Positions 10,309 to 19,391 of a DNA stretch of 64,000 bases are shown in pieces. The DNA lies in assembly GCA_016721385.1 (NCBI GenBank), contig JADKIE010000001.1, positions 862,501 to 926,500 on the forward strand. Direction: 5' to 3'. Position 1 is the first letter of the stretch; every line of letters begins with the position of its first letter. The notes under the pieces are model-generated. The model did no database searches, had not been told where the DNA came from, and was given only the letters and a program-made list of their open reading frames with translations. The DNA comes from Chitinophagaceae bacterium (GTDB lineage: Bacteria; Bacteroidota; Bacteroidia; Chitinophagales; Chitinophagaceae). The position numbers and the translations under genes were made by a program.

Positions 10309-10327
10309 CCTTCTCCAAAGGAGAAGG
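10309..10327 (-). repeat. REP-like palindrome between atpB and atpE
   Basis: CCTTCTCC and GGAGAAGG form a perfect 8-bp stem around a 3-nt loop. On the minus strand it is followed by GTTGGGAAGAGGTC. From memory this resembles short intergenic palindromes common in Bacteroidota genomes. It lies inside the atp transcript and could act as an mRNA stability element upstream of the highly expressed atpE. Confidence 0.55.
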
Positions 10328-10347
10328 AACTGGAAGATTGTGTTTTT

Positions 10348-11445
10348 TTAATGATGTGCTTCTTCGTGATGATGTTCTTCAATAGCCATACCTATATACA
10401 ATGCTGTTAACATGGTAAAGATAAAGGCTTGTAAAAAAGCAACCAACAATTCAATACAATATATAAATACTGCAAACGGCACAGCTACTGCTGCTGCTGC
10501 TACAGCTTTAAATACAAAAATTAAACAAATTAGTGCCAATACCAAAATATGGCCGGCTGTAATATTTGCAAACAAACGAATCATTAATGAGATAGGTTTA
10601 ATAAACACTCCCATTAACTCAATTGGCGCTAAAAATAATTTCATAGGCCATGCTACACCCGGCATCCAAAAAATATGTTTCCAATAGTTTTTGTTTGCAC
10701 TAACATTTACCACTACAAATACTATTAAGGCCAACACCATTGTAAAAGCTATATTACCGCTTAAGTTAGCACCTCCCGGAAAAAAAGGTATTAAACCCAA
10801 CATATTATTTAACCATATAAAAAAGAAAATGGATAATAAAAAGGGCATATACTTAGTGTATTTTGGGCCAATATTAGGCTTTGCAATATCGTCTCTTACA
10901 AATAAAATAATGGGCTCTAAAAAACTTTGCAAGCCTTTAGGAGCAGAGTTTACCCCTCTTTTTTGATATGCTTTAGCAATGCTTAAAAAGATAATACAAA
11001 CCAACAACATGGAAAGTAATAGTGTAGCTACGTTTTTAGTAATGGAAAAATCAAATAATTTGGCTGTGGTGTTTGAAGTACCATCTGCATTTAAAATTTC
11101 TATTTTACCTGTTTCGTGGTTTAGTTTATAGCTATTTTTTCCATTGTAAACAACCGGTTGATGATGTTCGTCCCTTAAGTTTTTTGAGCTAAATACCTCC
11201 AAACCTTTATCTGTATATAACATTACGGGTAAATGAACCGAAGTATGCCCCCATAAATGCCATCCATAGCTATCTTTTACGTGATCCATTATGGTTTCAG
11301 TAATATCAAATTCCTTTTCGCCATGAGTTGCGGTTGTATCTGCCTTAATTTCGCCTTCATGCTGTGCTTTTGCCACACCGGAATTTAGCAGTAAAAAACC
11401 TGCTAAAGCCGCTACCAGTAATGATTTGATGCCTTTAAATGCCAT
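10348..11445 (-). CDS. atpB: ATP synthase F0 subunit a
   Basis: A 365-residue subunit a. Residues 1-27 look like a signal or first membrane segment, followed by a hydrophilic N-terminal extension of about 100 residues typical of Bacteroidota AtpB. The membrane core holds the essential Arg280 in LMIRLFANITAGHIL, which faces the c-ring Glu. The His-rich end (EEHHHEEAHH) is notable. It is the first gene of the local atp set; a TATCTTTG promoter box lies 20 bp upstream of the ATG. Confidence 0.96.
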   Translation of the reverse strand: MAFKGIKSLLVAALAGFLLLNSGVAKAQHEGEIKADTTATHGEKEFDITETIMDHVKDSYGWHLWGHTSVHLPVMLYTDKGLEVFSSKNLRDEHHQPVVYNGKNSYKLNHETGKIEILNADGTSNTTAKLFDFSITKNVATLLLSMLLVCIIFLSIAKAYQKRGVNSAPKGLQSFLEPIILFVRDDIAKPNIGPKYTKYMPFLLSIFFFIWLNNMLGLIPFFPGGANLSGNIAFTMVLALIVFVVVNVSANKNYWKHIFWMPGVAWPMKLFLAPIELMGVFIKPISLMIRLFANITAGHILVLALICLIFVFKAVAAAAVAVPFAVFIYCIELLVAFLQAFIFTMLTALYIGMAIEEHHHEEAHH

Positions 11446-11465
11446 AACTTCCGTTAAATTTGCCG

Positions 11466-11473
11466 CAAAGATA
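11466..11473 (-). promoter_or_regulatory. Promoter -7 element of the atpBEFH operon
   Basis: TATCTTTG on the minus strand is an exact TAnnTTTG match, 20 bases before the atpB ATG. No good -33 TTG was seen. Confidence 0.55.
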
Positions 11474-11539
11474 CATAGCCGGCGGCTAAATTAAAAATTG
11501 AGAGTTGAAAAACTACCATTTTTGAGCAATTTTTTGTGT

Positions 11540-13340
11540 TTAAGCTAACTCCTTTTCAAACTGCATTTTATGCAGTTGATAATAGGCTCCCTTTTTAGCC
11601 AGCAACTCTTGATGAGTGCCTGTTTCTTTTATTTCGCCTTTATCTAAAACAATTATTTTATTGGCTTTTTGTATGGTACTTAGCCTGTGGGCTATAATGA
11701 TAGAAGTACGGCCTGCAATGAGTTTATCTATAGCCTGCTGTATAAGTAATTCGCTTTCAGTATCTACTGATGAAGTAGCTTCATCTAAAATTAATATGGC
11801 CGGATTATACAACAATGCTCTTACAAAAGATAATAATTGCCTTTGTCCCAGAGAAAGTGTTGCTCCTCTTTCCATTACTTTATAATTGTAACCACCGGGC
11901 AGTTGCATTATAAACGGATGAATACCAATTAATTTTGCCGCCTGTTCCACTTCTTTTTGGGTAATTGACGGATTGTGCAGCGTAACATTATCTAAAACAG
12001 AGCCGCTAAACAAAAAAACATCTTGCAAAACCACTGCAATTTTACTTCGTAGTTCATCTAATGAGTAATCTTCAATATTTTTATCATCTACCTTTATTGT
12101 ACCTTTTTGTATTTGATAAAGCCTGTTTATTAAGCTTATAATAGATGTTTTGCCACTACCTGTGTGGCCTACAATGGCCAATGTTTCGCCTTTATTTATT
12201 TGGAAAGAAATATTTTTTAATACAAAATTATCATCGCTGTAAGCAAACCATACATTGTCAAATTCAATTTTGCCCTGCAAATGTTGGGCAGATGATTTGC
12301 CGTTGTTAGGCATAAAATCGGGTTCGTCGTGTATTTTAAAAACCCGTTCGCTGGCTATCATACCCATTTGCAAAACATTAAACTTATCGGCTAATACCCG
12401 TAATGGCCTAAACAATAAATTAAGACAAAGAATAAACGAGGTGATTACGCCTGCAATTTTCTCTTTTTCGGTAATTGAAATGGTCAATGAATTGGCATCT
12501 TTTGCAGCCCACCAAACCAGTAAGCCTATTGATACAGCCATAACCAACTCCACAATTGGGAAAAAAACTGAGTATGCAAAAATGGCTTTAATATTAGCAT
12601 TGCGATGCTCTTTATTTATGGCTGTAAACTTTTTGTGCTCTCTTTCCTCTGCGGCAAAAAGCCTGTACCACACTCATACCGGTAATATGTTCTTGCACAA
12701 AAGCGTTTAAGTTAGCCACTGCATTACGTACTTGTGTAAACGATTTGTTCACCGTTTCTTTAAAAAAGTAAGTGGCAATTATTAATAACGGAAAAGGAGC
12801 TAGGCAAACCAGCGTAAGTTTCCAATCTACCATAAACATATACGTAAGTACAGATATTATGGAGAGTAAATCGGCAATAATGGGTATTAATCCATCGCTA
12901 AAAATATCGTTGATAGATTCTATATCATTTATTGTACGGGTAGTTAATGTCCCAATGGGGGTTTTATCGTATTGTGCTAAATTTAAATGCAGTATTTTAT
13001 TGTATGTAGCATTTCTTAAATCTTTTACTACATTTTGCCCAAGCGATGCTGTTAAAAAAGTAAAGAAAAATCTGCAAGCCGTTTCCAGTAATAACAACGC
13101 AATTTGCAGTATAGTTACTTCAATTATAAAGCCGCCTGTACCTTTAATAAAAAAAGCCTCTGTGCCGCCTTTTATACCCTGATTAATGGTTAGTTGAATT
13201 AGCAACGGCCGCAATGGTGCCATAATAGCTAATACAATTGCTAAAATAAGAGAGTTGTAAAACTTTTTTTTATATGGTGCCGCAAATTGAAATACCCGTC
13301 TTAATAAATTAAAATTGAATATTTTTTTAGGAGATGACAT
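11540..13340 (-). CDS. ABC exporter, MsbA-like fused permease/ATPase; one frameshift
   Basis: Restored length is about 600 residues: a six-helix exporter domain (from RRVFQFAAPYKKKFYNS) followed by an ATPase domain. The ATPase has Walker A GHTGSGKTS, signature LSLGQRQ, Walker B ILILDEATSSVD and H-loop IIAHRLST. The frame breaks at an A5 run near 12656: one extra base turns VVQAFAAEEREHK into VVQAFCRRGKR. The family exports lipids, lipid A precursors or drugs; substrate cannot be told. A TTG-20-TATCTTTG promoter lies only 5 bases before the ATG, suggesting a leaderless message. Confidence 0.9.
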
Positions 13341-13345
13341 TCATA

Positions 13346-13376
13346 CAAAGATAAATGTTTGCAGCAGGGTTGCCAA
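13346..13376 (-). promoter_or_regulatory. Promoter of the ABC exporter gene
   Basis: On the minus strand a TTG (13376-13374) is followed after 20 bases by TATCTTTG (13353-13346), close to the Bacteroidota consensus. Only 5 bases separate it from the ATG at 13340. Confidence 0.6.
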
Positions 13377-13382
13377 CGTATG

Positions 13383-14427
13383 TTAAAACTTAACACTAAG
13401 GCTACTCAATAAACTAAAATTATTATTAGTTGTGCCGGATTTAAATAAATTATCTTTTGAAGAATAATTTTTTGCTTCAACTCTAAACAATATGTTACTT
13501 GCAATGGCATAGTCGTAATTGGCAGAAATCCCAATTACATTAAACCCATTTTGTGTGCCTGTTGTTTGCAATAGTTGTTTTTTATCATTAAACCATTCTG
13601 CTCTTGCTGCCACTGTTGTTTTTTTGCAATAGCTCTTTTTACAATAAAAACCGGCGAATACCAAATGGCGTTATTTTCTGTACCTATATCAAGCCCTGCA
13701 ATAAAACCTGTTTTACCATTGGGTTCGTAAATGCTGTAAAAGTTATGGTACGTTCTAAATGTATTAACAGAATCGGGTTTATCTGAACCTAAAAAATTAC
13801 TATAGTTAAGTGTAAATTTACTGTTAAGTTTTGCATTTATTTGCATACCAAAAGATGGGCTATTATAACCATCCGGTTTTTGAATACGCTGCCAACCATT
13901 TAAATACATAACGGCTATAAAAACATTTTCTTTTTATTGGTTTTTGTAAGTTTAATTCCTGTTTCAAAATAAGGCGAATTTTCGGCCAATAAGCCTCTGC
14001 TTAAAGTGTAACAATCTGCAGAAACAGCGCTTTCAAAACCAATATGACTGGGCATTATACCGGCATCCAACCAAATTTTGTTTTTTTTAGATAGCTCTAT
14101 GCCAATATTAGCTTCGTAAATATGTTGCAAAATTTGCGGTTCAGCTGCTAAATTATATTGAGGATAATTACCTGTCATTACTGCAAGATTAGCTCTTACT
14201 TTATTTGCCAAATAATTAACTTTTGCAAACGCCAGATTTACATTTACTTCATTGTGTCTTTTATGATTGTATAAAAAAAAAGAGCGTTGGTGATTTTGCG
14301 GTTTATCAAAGTCAAACTGATAATAAACATCTATATAACCACTAACGCTAAGTTTGCTGCTATCTTGTGCAGTTGCTTTGTTGTACAAAAAGAAAAAAGA
14401 AAAAATGGAAGCTATAACAATCTTCAT
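13383..14427 (-). CDS. Putative outer-membrane porin (bbp2-like), two frameshifts
   Basis: Signal peptide MKIVIASIFSFFFLYNKATAQ, then SVSGYIDVYYQFDFDKPQ and strand pairs such as LDAGIMPSHIGFESA. The end YDYAIASNILFRVEAKNY...SSLSVKF is typical of a beta-barrel closing strand. The pattern (SGYIDVYY start, 'GFESA' region) resembles the family annotated as putative beta-barrel porin-2. Breaks: an extra T near 13918 (MFL should read MFIAVMYLNGW) and a missing A near 13626 (AIAKKQQ should read AIAKKTTVAAR). Restored length is about 347 residues. The transported compound is unknown. It lies 43 bp upstream of the ABC exporter gene on the same strand. Confidence 0.75.
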
Positions 14428-14517
14428 ACATCAATTGTTTTAATAGATGATACATTTTGAAATAAGTATTGGAAACCGAATAAAAAAATCATGATTAAAC
14501 AAGTATAAAAATTGTAG

Positions 14518-16728
14518 TTACTCCGTCATTTTTTTATTATACGCTTTAATAAAAATTGCACCTAAGTTTTTGTATGGCGGTATATAATTTTCCCAGCTTT
14601 CTCTTACGGCCTTATTTGGATCTTTAATAAATGTTTTAGATAGTGCCGTCCACATGGTACGCCAATCCAACGCCTTACCGGATTGAAAATTTTGATTAAG
14701 ATAGTTTAGTATTGGCCTGTTAATATCGCCTACGACAATTTCCTTTGTTGATACAATGTGAGCATTAGAACTGTTTTTTAAATATTTGGCTTAAATTTTT
14801 GTAGCCGCCGCAACTGCCTAAAACAATAATTTTTACATCATCGGGCATACGCTTTAAAGTACGCTCTAACCAATAGCTGTGGCCACGATGCACAATTACC
14901 GATGGCACTAAACCTTGCTGTGCCATATAACTTATTAAATGATATTGTGCGGTATCATCTAAATTTTTATCACTTTCTAACGGCCGGTTTACAAAAATCC
15001 AAACCTTTTGCCCCTGCAACGATTTTATCTCTACCCACTCTGCCTTGGGCGTTATTTGCCACAACTTTTTATCGGCAAATGAATTTACAAATGCAGGAAA
15101 GAATTTTTTTCCATCATCATCTCCATAAAAAAATACCTGCTCTATTATTCTTCCGCTATCATCTGCAATTTGTTTATTATCTACGGTGTAAATAGATGGG
15201 ATGCCATACTCGGCAGTAAGGTTTATTTTATTAGTGCTATCTGCACTTAAAAAAATTGTTTTAAGTAAATTGTAAATTACTTTTCCTCTTGCATTTTCTA
15301 TAGTATTAGCCGCTATTTCGTTTTCTTTTACATACTGCAAAATAGTTTGTTGCAGTTTTTTATTGTTAATGCTGCTGTAACTATCAGCAACATCTACCGC
15401 ATCTTCCAAATCTTTTGTTTTATCTAAATTATCTACAAAGCGATGCATTATTTGCTCAGATTTTGAAACAGGCATCAACTTTAAAAAAGTGTCTAACCGA
15501 TTAAAATTAGCGGCCATTTTTATAAAGCGCTTAAAGTAATCGTAGTTTACTAATTGCAGTAGTGAATCGGTTTTAGGGGTTTTTCCAAGCCGCTGCAATA
15601 ATCTTGTAAAACTATGCTTGTAACTGCTTGTATAAATTTCTGCTTCGCCCAAAACAATCATATAATATAAATCTACAGACGATAAAGGTTCTACCGCCTT
15701 CATCCTAACTTGCTCCGGTTTTTCGTGTAAATCGTTAATAATTTTTACAAAATGCTGGTTTGCTTTTTTGGCAAGTGTTTCTCTTAAACCATTTGCGCCA
15801 AACATGGCAATGGGTGTATCGGCATTTTGCAATCGTTTATAATAACCTATCTCTGTTTGCACCAGAGTTTTAAAATACGCAACACTATCGTAGCCTTTTT
15901 CGCCATCGCCAATTATTTTACGTAACGAGTCTATGCTTGTTTTACCATTTAAAATATTATCTAAAAAAGGAAAATAAAAAGGGCATTTTTAGTTTTAGAA
16001 AGTTCCACCACTTTTTGCACCATAGTGTTTTTACTTTGGTGTATGAGCATTCCGGTAGCTGTATTGGTAGCTTGTGCAAAATTATATACGCTGGTTGGGT
16101 TTGCCTTACAACCCACAACCAGTAAGCTATCGGCAAAAGGCTCGTTAACAAAAGGCTCAATGTTAGAAATAATTTTTTCGGGGAAGAGAAACGAAAATTT
16201 ATGAAAAAGTATAGCCTTGCTTTCTTTATACCCTTTGTTTTCTATAAAAATTTCGGTAACAATTTTTGCTACATCGTATGGCGCTTCGTTTATAATGGGC
16301 GCCATGCTTGTGCTATCGGCCGTTGCAAGCATTACATTGTAAAAAGTAGTTACAAGTAATGGAGCGTAAGCAGGATCAAGTAATTTTTGTTTTGTTTTTT
16401 CTCTAAAACTTCTTACTAATTGCTCAATATAATTAAGATATAAAACCTTTTGTTGCTGGCCTTTTATTTTATAGTTTGTTTCTACAGAATCCTGCATTTC
16501 GTTAACCTGCCGCAGCATGGCATCGGTTATTGCTAAGTTTATATCCTCCTGATGGGTGGCTTTAATAATACCATCAATTTTACCATCGGCTTTATCCAGT
16601 AATTTTTGCTCAGCATTAATTTTATCGTGGTTAATAATTCTGTGTATAGGTATTTTAACGGTATCTGCCGTGGCAAATACATTTACAGAAACAAGTAACA
16701 AAATAATAAAGGGTATATATCTTTTCAT
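14518..16728 (-). CDS. Secreted protein with possible caspase-fold (clan CD-like) His/Cys pair; two frameshifts
   Basis: Not a family I can name. Restored, it is about 735 residues. The ATG at 16728 gives a good signal peptide (MKRYIPFIILLLVSVNVFA); the upstream in-frame extension is non-coding. A long helical middle (about residues 40-560) has no recognised domain. The C-terminal part shows strand-helix-strand order: VWIFVNRP, then SVIVHRGHSYWLERTL, then VKIIVLGSCGGYKNL. A His-Gly motif followed about 25 residues later by a Cys at the end of a hydrophobic strand is the layout of caspase/gingipain/CHAT catalytic sites. Breaks lie near 15970 (T run) and 14776 (A run). The tail after the second break reads IVVGDINRPILNYLNQ and ends at 14518. 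Confidence 0.6.
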
Positions 16729-16809
16729 ATGTATTTCTGGTACAAAGATGCTAAAAATTAGTGAGTAGTTGTACAGCCCACAAAACCTTGGGCAATTTTT
16801 AAGAAATGG

Positions 16810-16827
16810 CTTAACAATTTGATAATA
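16810..16827 (+). promoter_or_regulatory. Possible weak Pho-box pair upstream of the response regulator
   Basis: CTTAACA (16810) and GATAATA (16821) lie exactly 11 bp apart on the coding strand, 57 bp before the regulator ATG. They match the stronger arrays at 23660, 25071 and 19276. Two copies are weak evidence; autoregulation is an inference. Confidence 0.35.
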
Positions 16828-16870
16828 CAAATTATGCTGCAATTTAGTACCATCAGTTACTTGCAAAGGC

Positions 16871-16878
16871 TATTTTTG
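16871..16878 (+). promoter_or_regulatory. Promoter-like TATTTTTG box at the regulator start
   Basis: Exact TAnnTTTG match ending 5 bases before the ATG at 16884. If used, the mRNA would be leaderless or nearly so. Confidence 0.4.
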
Positions 16879-16883
16879 CAAAT

Positions 16884-17558
16884 ATGAGTATTGTTAAAAA
16901 AATATTAATTGCTGATGATGAGCCGGATATTGTAGAGATAATTAAGTTTAACCTGGAAATGGAAGGCTTTGAAGTGTACACAGCAAAAAATGGAAACGAG
17001 GCAATTGAAGCTGCCAAAACATACTTGCCCGATCTTATTATTTTAGATATAATGATGCCGTACAAAAATGGCATAGAGGTTTGTAATATTTTACGTTTGC
17101 AACCTATGTTTAAAGACACTTTAATTATTTTTTTATCGGCCTTAAGCGATGAAACTACCGAAATAAAAGGGCTTGAAACCGGTGCAGATGATTACCTTAC
17201 CAAACCCATTAGCCCAAAAGTTTTAATAAGTAAAGTAAATGCACTTTTCAGGCGTGTTAATAAAGATATTCCCAATATTATACAGGTTGGCGATTTACAA
17301 ATTAACAGAGAAAGATATATTATTAATCACAACGGCACCGAAATATCGCTTGCCCGTAAAGAATTTGAATTGCTTGCACTTTTAGCAAGTAAGCCAGGTA
17401 AGGTTTTTTTACGCAATGAAATACTAAGCCAAATTTGGGGTACCGAGGTTATTGTTGGCGACAGAACCATTGATGTACATGTTAGAAAAATAAGGCAAAA
17501 ATTAAATATGGACTGTATTAGTACAGTTAAAGGTGTTGGGTATAAGTTTGAATTATAG
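16884..17558 (+). CDS. OmpR/PhoB-family response regulator (probable phosphate regulator)
   Basis: A 224-residue two-domain regulator. The receiver domain has the acid pair Asp11-Asp12, phospho-acceptor Asp55 (LIILDIMMP), a Thr/Ser switch (FLSALSD) and Lys in DYLTKPIS. The C-terminal winged helix includes EISLARKEFELLALLASKPG and the recognition region VGDRTIDVHVRKIRQKL. It is followed 91 bp later by a histidine kinase. OmpR-family regulators bind direct repeats of 11-bp period, and arrays of exactly that period lie in front of the nearby phosphate-uptake genes. A PhoB role is therefore a strong inference from context, but the protein alone would only be called OmpR/PhoB type. Confidence 0.9.
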   Translation: MSIVKKILIADDEPDIVEIIKFNLEMEGFEVYTAKNGNEAIEAAKTYLPDLIILDIMMPYKNGIEVCNILRLQPMFKDTLIIFLSALSDETTEIKGLETGADDYLTKPISPKVLISKVNALFRRVNKDIPNIIQVGDLQINRERYIINHNGTEISLARKEFELLALLASKPGKVFLRNEILSQIWGTEVIVGDRTIDVHVRKIRQKLNMDCISTVKGVGYKFEL

Positions 17559-17571
17559 TTAATAGTTGCCT

Positions 17572-17649
17572 GTTCATAGTATTAGTAAAGCCTTTAATTT
17601 TACTTCTTGAATTACATACTATGAACTATTAACATGAATCATTAACTCA
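17572..17649 (+). repeat. Inverted repeat and 7-nt-period spacer before the histidine kinase
   Basis: An 11-bp perfect inverted repeat (17572-17582 with 17616-17626, GTTCATAGTAT / ATACTATGAAC) continues into heptamer units ACTATGA, ACTATTA, ACATGAA and TCATTAA from 17618, ending CTCA directly before the ATG at 17650. Confidence 0.6.
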
Positions 17650-18697
17650 ATGCTCCCACAAAAAAATCTTTCTCCTCAACAATTATCGGCGCTTACAGCC
17701 TTTTTAATTGCTATAGCAGTTGGGTTAACCATATATGCAATAAGGCCGGTTTGGTGGATAGCATTAGTTGTTTCATTTATTTTATTTCTAAGCAGTTTTG
17801 CGCTCATTTATTACACTCTTCAGCGTTTTATTTACCGAAAAATAAAACTCATTTACAAATTTATCTGTCAAACCAAAGCAAGTAAAAAAGAAGAATTTTA
17901 TTACAAAAATATTTTACCACAAAAAGATATTGATGAAGTAAGGGAAGATGTAGAAAAATGGGCTGAGCAACATAATACAGAAATAGAATTATTAAAACAA
18001 AATGAATCGTTTAGAAAAGAATTTTTACAAAACCTTAGCCACGAATTAAAAACTCCCATTTTTGCCATACAAGGCTATGTGGAAACCTTATTAAATGGAG
18101 CGTTGGATAATAAAGAGGTAAATCAAAAGTTTTTGCAAAATGCATCTCGTAATATTGATAGATTAGCAAATTTGGTTGATGATTTGGATGAAATATCTAA
18201 GTTGGAAAGCGGACAATTACAACTTAACGAAACTGCATTTATTATACAAGATTTGGTTAAAGAAGTATTTGATTCGTTATCCATTAAAGCTGATGAAAAA
18301 GAAATTAAATATATTGTAAAAAAGGTTGTGAGTTTGCCTTAGAAGTTTTTGCCGATAAAGAAAAATAAGGCAGGTGCTTACCAATTTAATTGACAATGCA
18401 ATAAAGTACGGAAAACAAAAAGGAACCATTGAATCAAGTTTTTATAAACTGGATGGCAAACGGGTATTAATTGAAATAAGCGACGATGGTAGTGGAATTT
18501 CTGAAGAGCATTTACCCCGTATTTTTGAGCGTTTTTACCGAACCGACCTTGCCCGTAGCCGCAAAGTTGGTGGCAGCGGTTTAGGCTTATCTATCTGCAA
18601 ACATATTATTGAAGCACATGGACAAAGCATACATGTGCGTAGTAAAATTGATATAGGCAGTACGTTTGGGTTTACCCTTTCGAAAAGAAAAAATTAA
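17650..18697 (+). CDS. Sensor histidine kinase, PhoR-like; two frameshifts
   Basis: Two membrane helices at about residues 13-55 with almost no periplasmic loop, a linker, then the dimerisation/phospho-acceptor helix NLSHELKTPIFAIQGYVE (H-box) and the ATPase domain with VLTNLIDNAIKYGK (N-box), ISDDGSGISEEHL (G1) and GGSGLGLSICKHII (G2). Two missing A bases near 18331 and 18366 split the frame; restored residues are GCEFALEVFADKEKIRQV. Restored length is about 349. A kinase without a sensor loop often senses through membrane partners, as PhoR does with the phosphate transporter. It is convergent with the next gene, overlapping it by 4 bp. Confidence 0.88.
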
Positions 18698-19191
18698 TGT
18701 ATTGCTTTATTTAATGTACCTATAGGCAAATGAGGTTGCAATGCATACCAACAAAGTGCCATTAACAAACTCGGAAACTTAGAATCTAACAAAGATTTGG
18801 TTTTGGTAAACCCTTTTGCCAATGTATTAAAGCTGCAGGTTAGTAAACTTTTTTGTTTAGACTCATCATACAATTCCAGTTCACCTGAATTATTTTCGTT
18901 ATAAACAAAATAATATTTCTTTTCATTCATTTCAATAAAACCTTTTCCGGCTCCGGATTTTATTTCCTCTACCTTCCCAATTTTAATACCATATTCATTT
19001 TTTAAAATCGCCTTAGGTGAAAACAATCCTTTCTTTTCAAAAAAGAAAAGTTTTTTACTAATGGTGCTTACAAACCTGACAATGTGTGTGCTTTTTGTAA
19101 ACGAAATATCTGCCAGTTTTTTATCGTCCTGCCACAATTCAAAATTTTCGTTTAAAGAACTTGCGTTAGTGCTAACCCATTTCATAAACAA
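18694..19191 (-). CDS. Hypothetical protein, possibly LURP-one/tubby C2-like
   Basis: A 165-residue soluble protein with no signal peptide. Alternating short strands (FELWQDDKKLADISF, KYYFVYNENNSGELELYDE, GIKIGKVEEIKSGAGKG) and a hydrophobic C-terminal helix (FPSLLMALCWYALQPHLPI) recall the tubby-like/LURP-one fold, but this is only a visual similarity. It sits inside the phosphate island, tail-to-tail with the histidine kinase. Its upstream region holds an 11-bp-period Pho-box-like array, in the reverse orientation to those of the receptor and porin. An alternative ATG at 19185 (MKWVS) is equally possible. Confidence 0.55.
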   Translation of the reverse strand: MFMKWVSTNASSLNENFELWQDDKKLADISFTKSTHIVRFVSTISKKLFFFEKKGLFSPKAILKNEYGIKIGKVEEIKSGAGKGFIEMNEKKYYFVYNENNSGELELYDESKQKSLLTCSFNTLAKGFTKTKSLLDSKFPSLLMALCWYALQPHLPIGTLNKAIH

Positions 19192-19275
19192 TTGTTTTAG
19201 TTTTTGATAGTGTGAATATAATTTTTTAAAAACAAGATTCTTACGTGTAAAAAAGAATGTGATTTAAATGTGTAT

Positions 19276-19304
19276 AGTAACAATTTGGTAACATTAATTT
19301 AACC
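19276..19304 (+). promoter_or_regulatory. Pho-box-like array, three copies
   Basis: AGTAACA (19276), GGTAACA (19287) and TTTAACC (19298) repeat with an exact 11-bp period on the plus strand. The array lies between the terminator of the lipoprotein gene and the start of the tubby-like gene. Orientation is opposite to that seen at the TonB receptor and porin relative to the nearest gene. Confidence 0.6.
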
Positions 19305-19307
19305 TAT

Positions 19308-19337
19308 AAAAAGGCCTCCAATAAGAGTAAAGGAGGC
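19308..19337 (-). terminator. Terminator of the TonB receptor-lipoprotein operon
   Basis: GCCTCC (19314-19319) pairs with GGAGGC (19332-19337). On the minus strand it is followed by CTTTTTAT. Confidence 0.65.
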
Positions 19338-19391
19338 GGTAGCATGAGAAAACTTGCTATTTGCTTAAGAAACTATTTGTTCAAACATTTT

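Noticed and set aside
12255..12710. 151-codon frame antisense to the ABC exporter
   Set aside because: Lies opposite the conserved junction of the permease and ATPase domains; composition is that of a reversed membrane protein.
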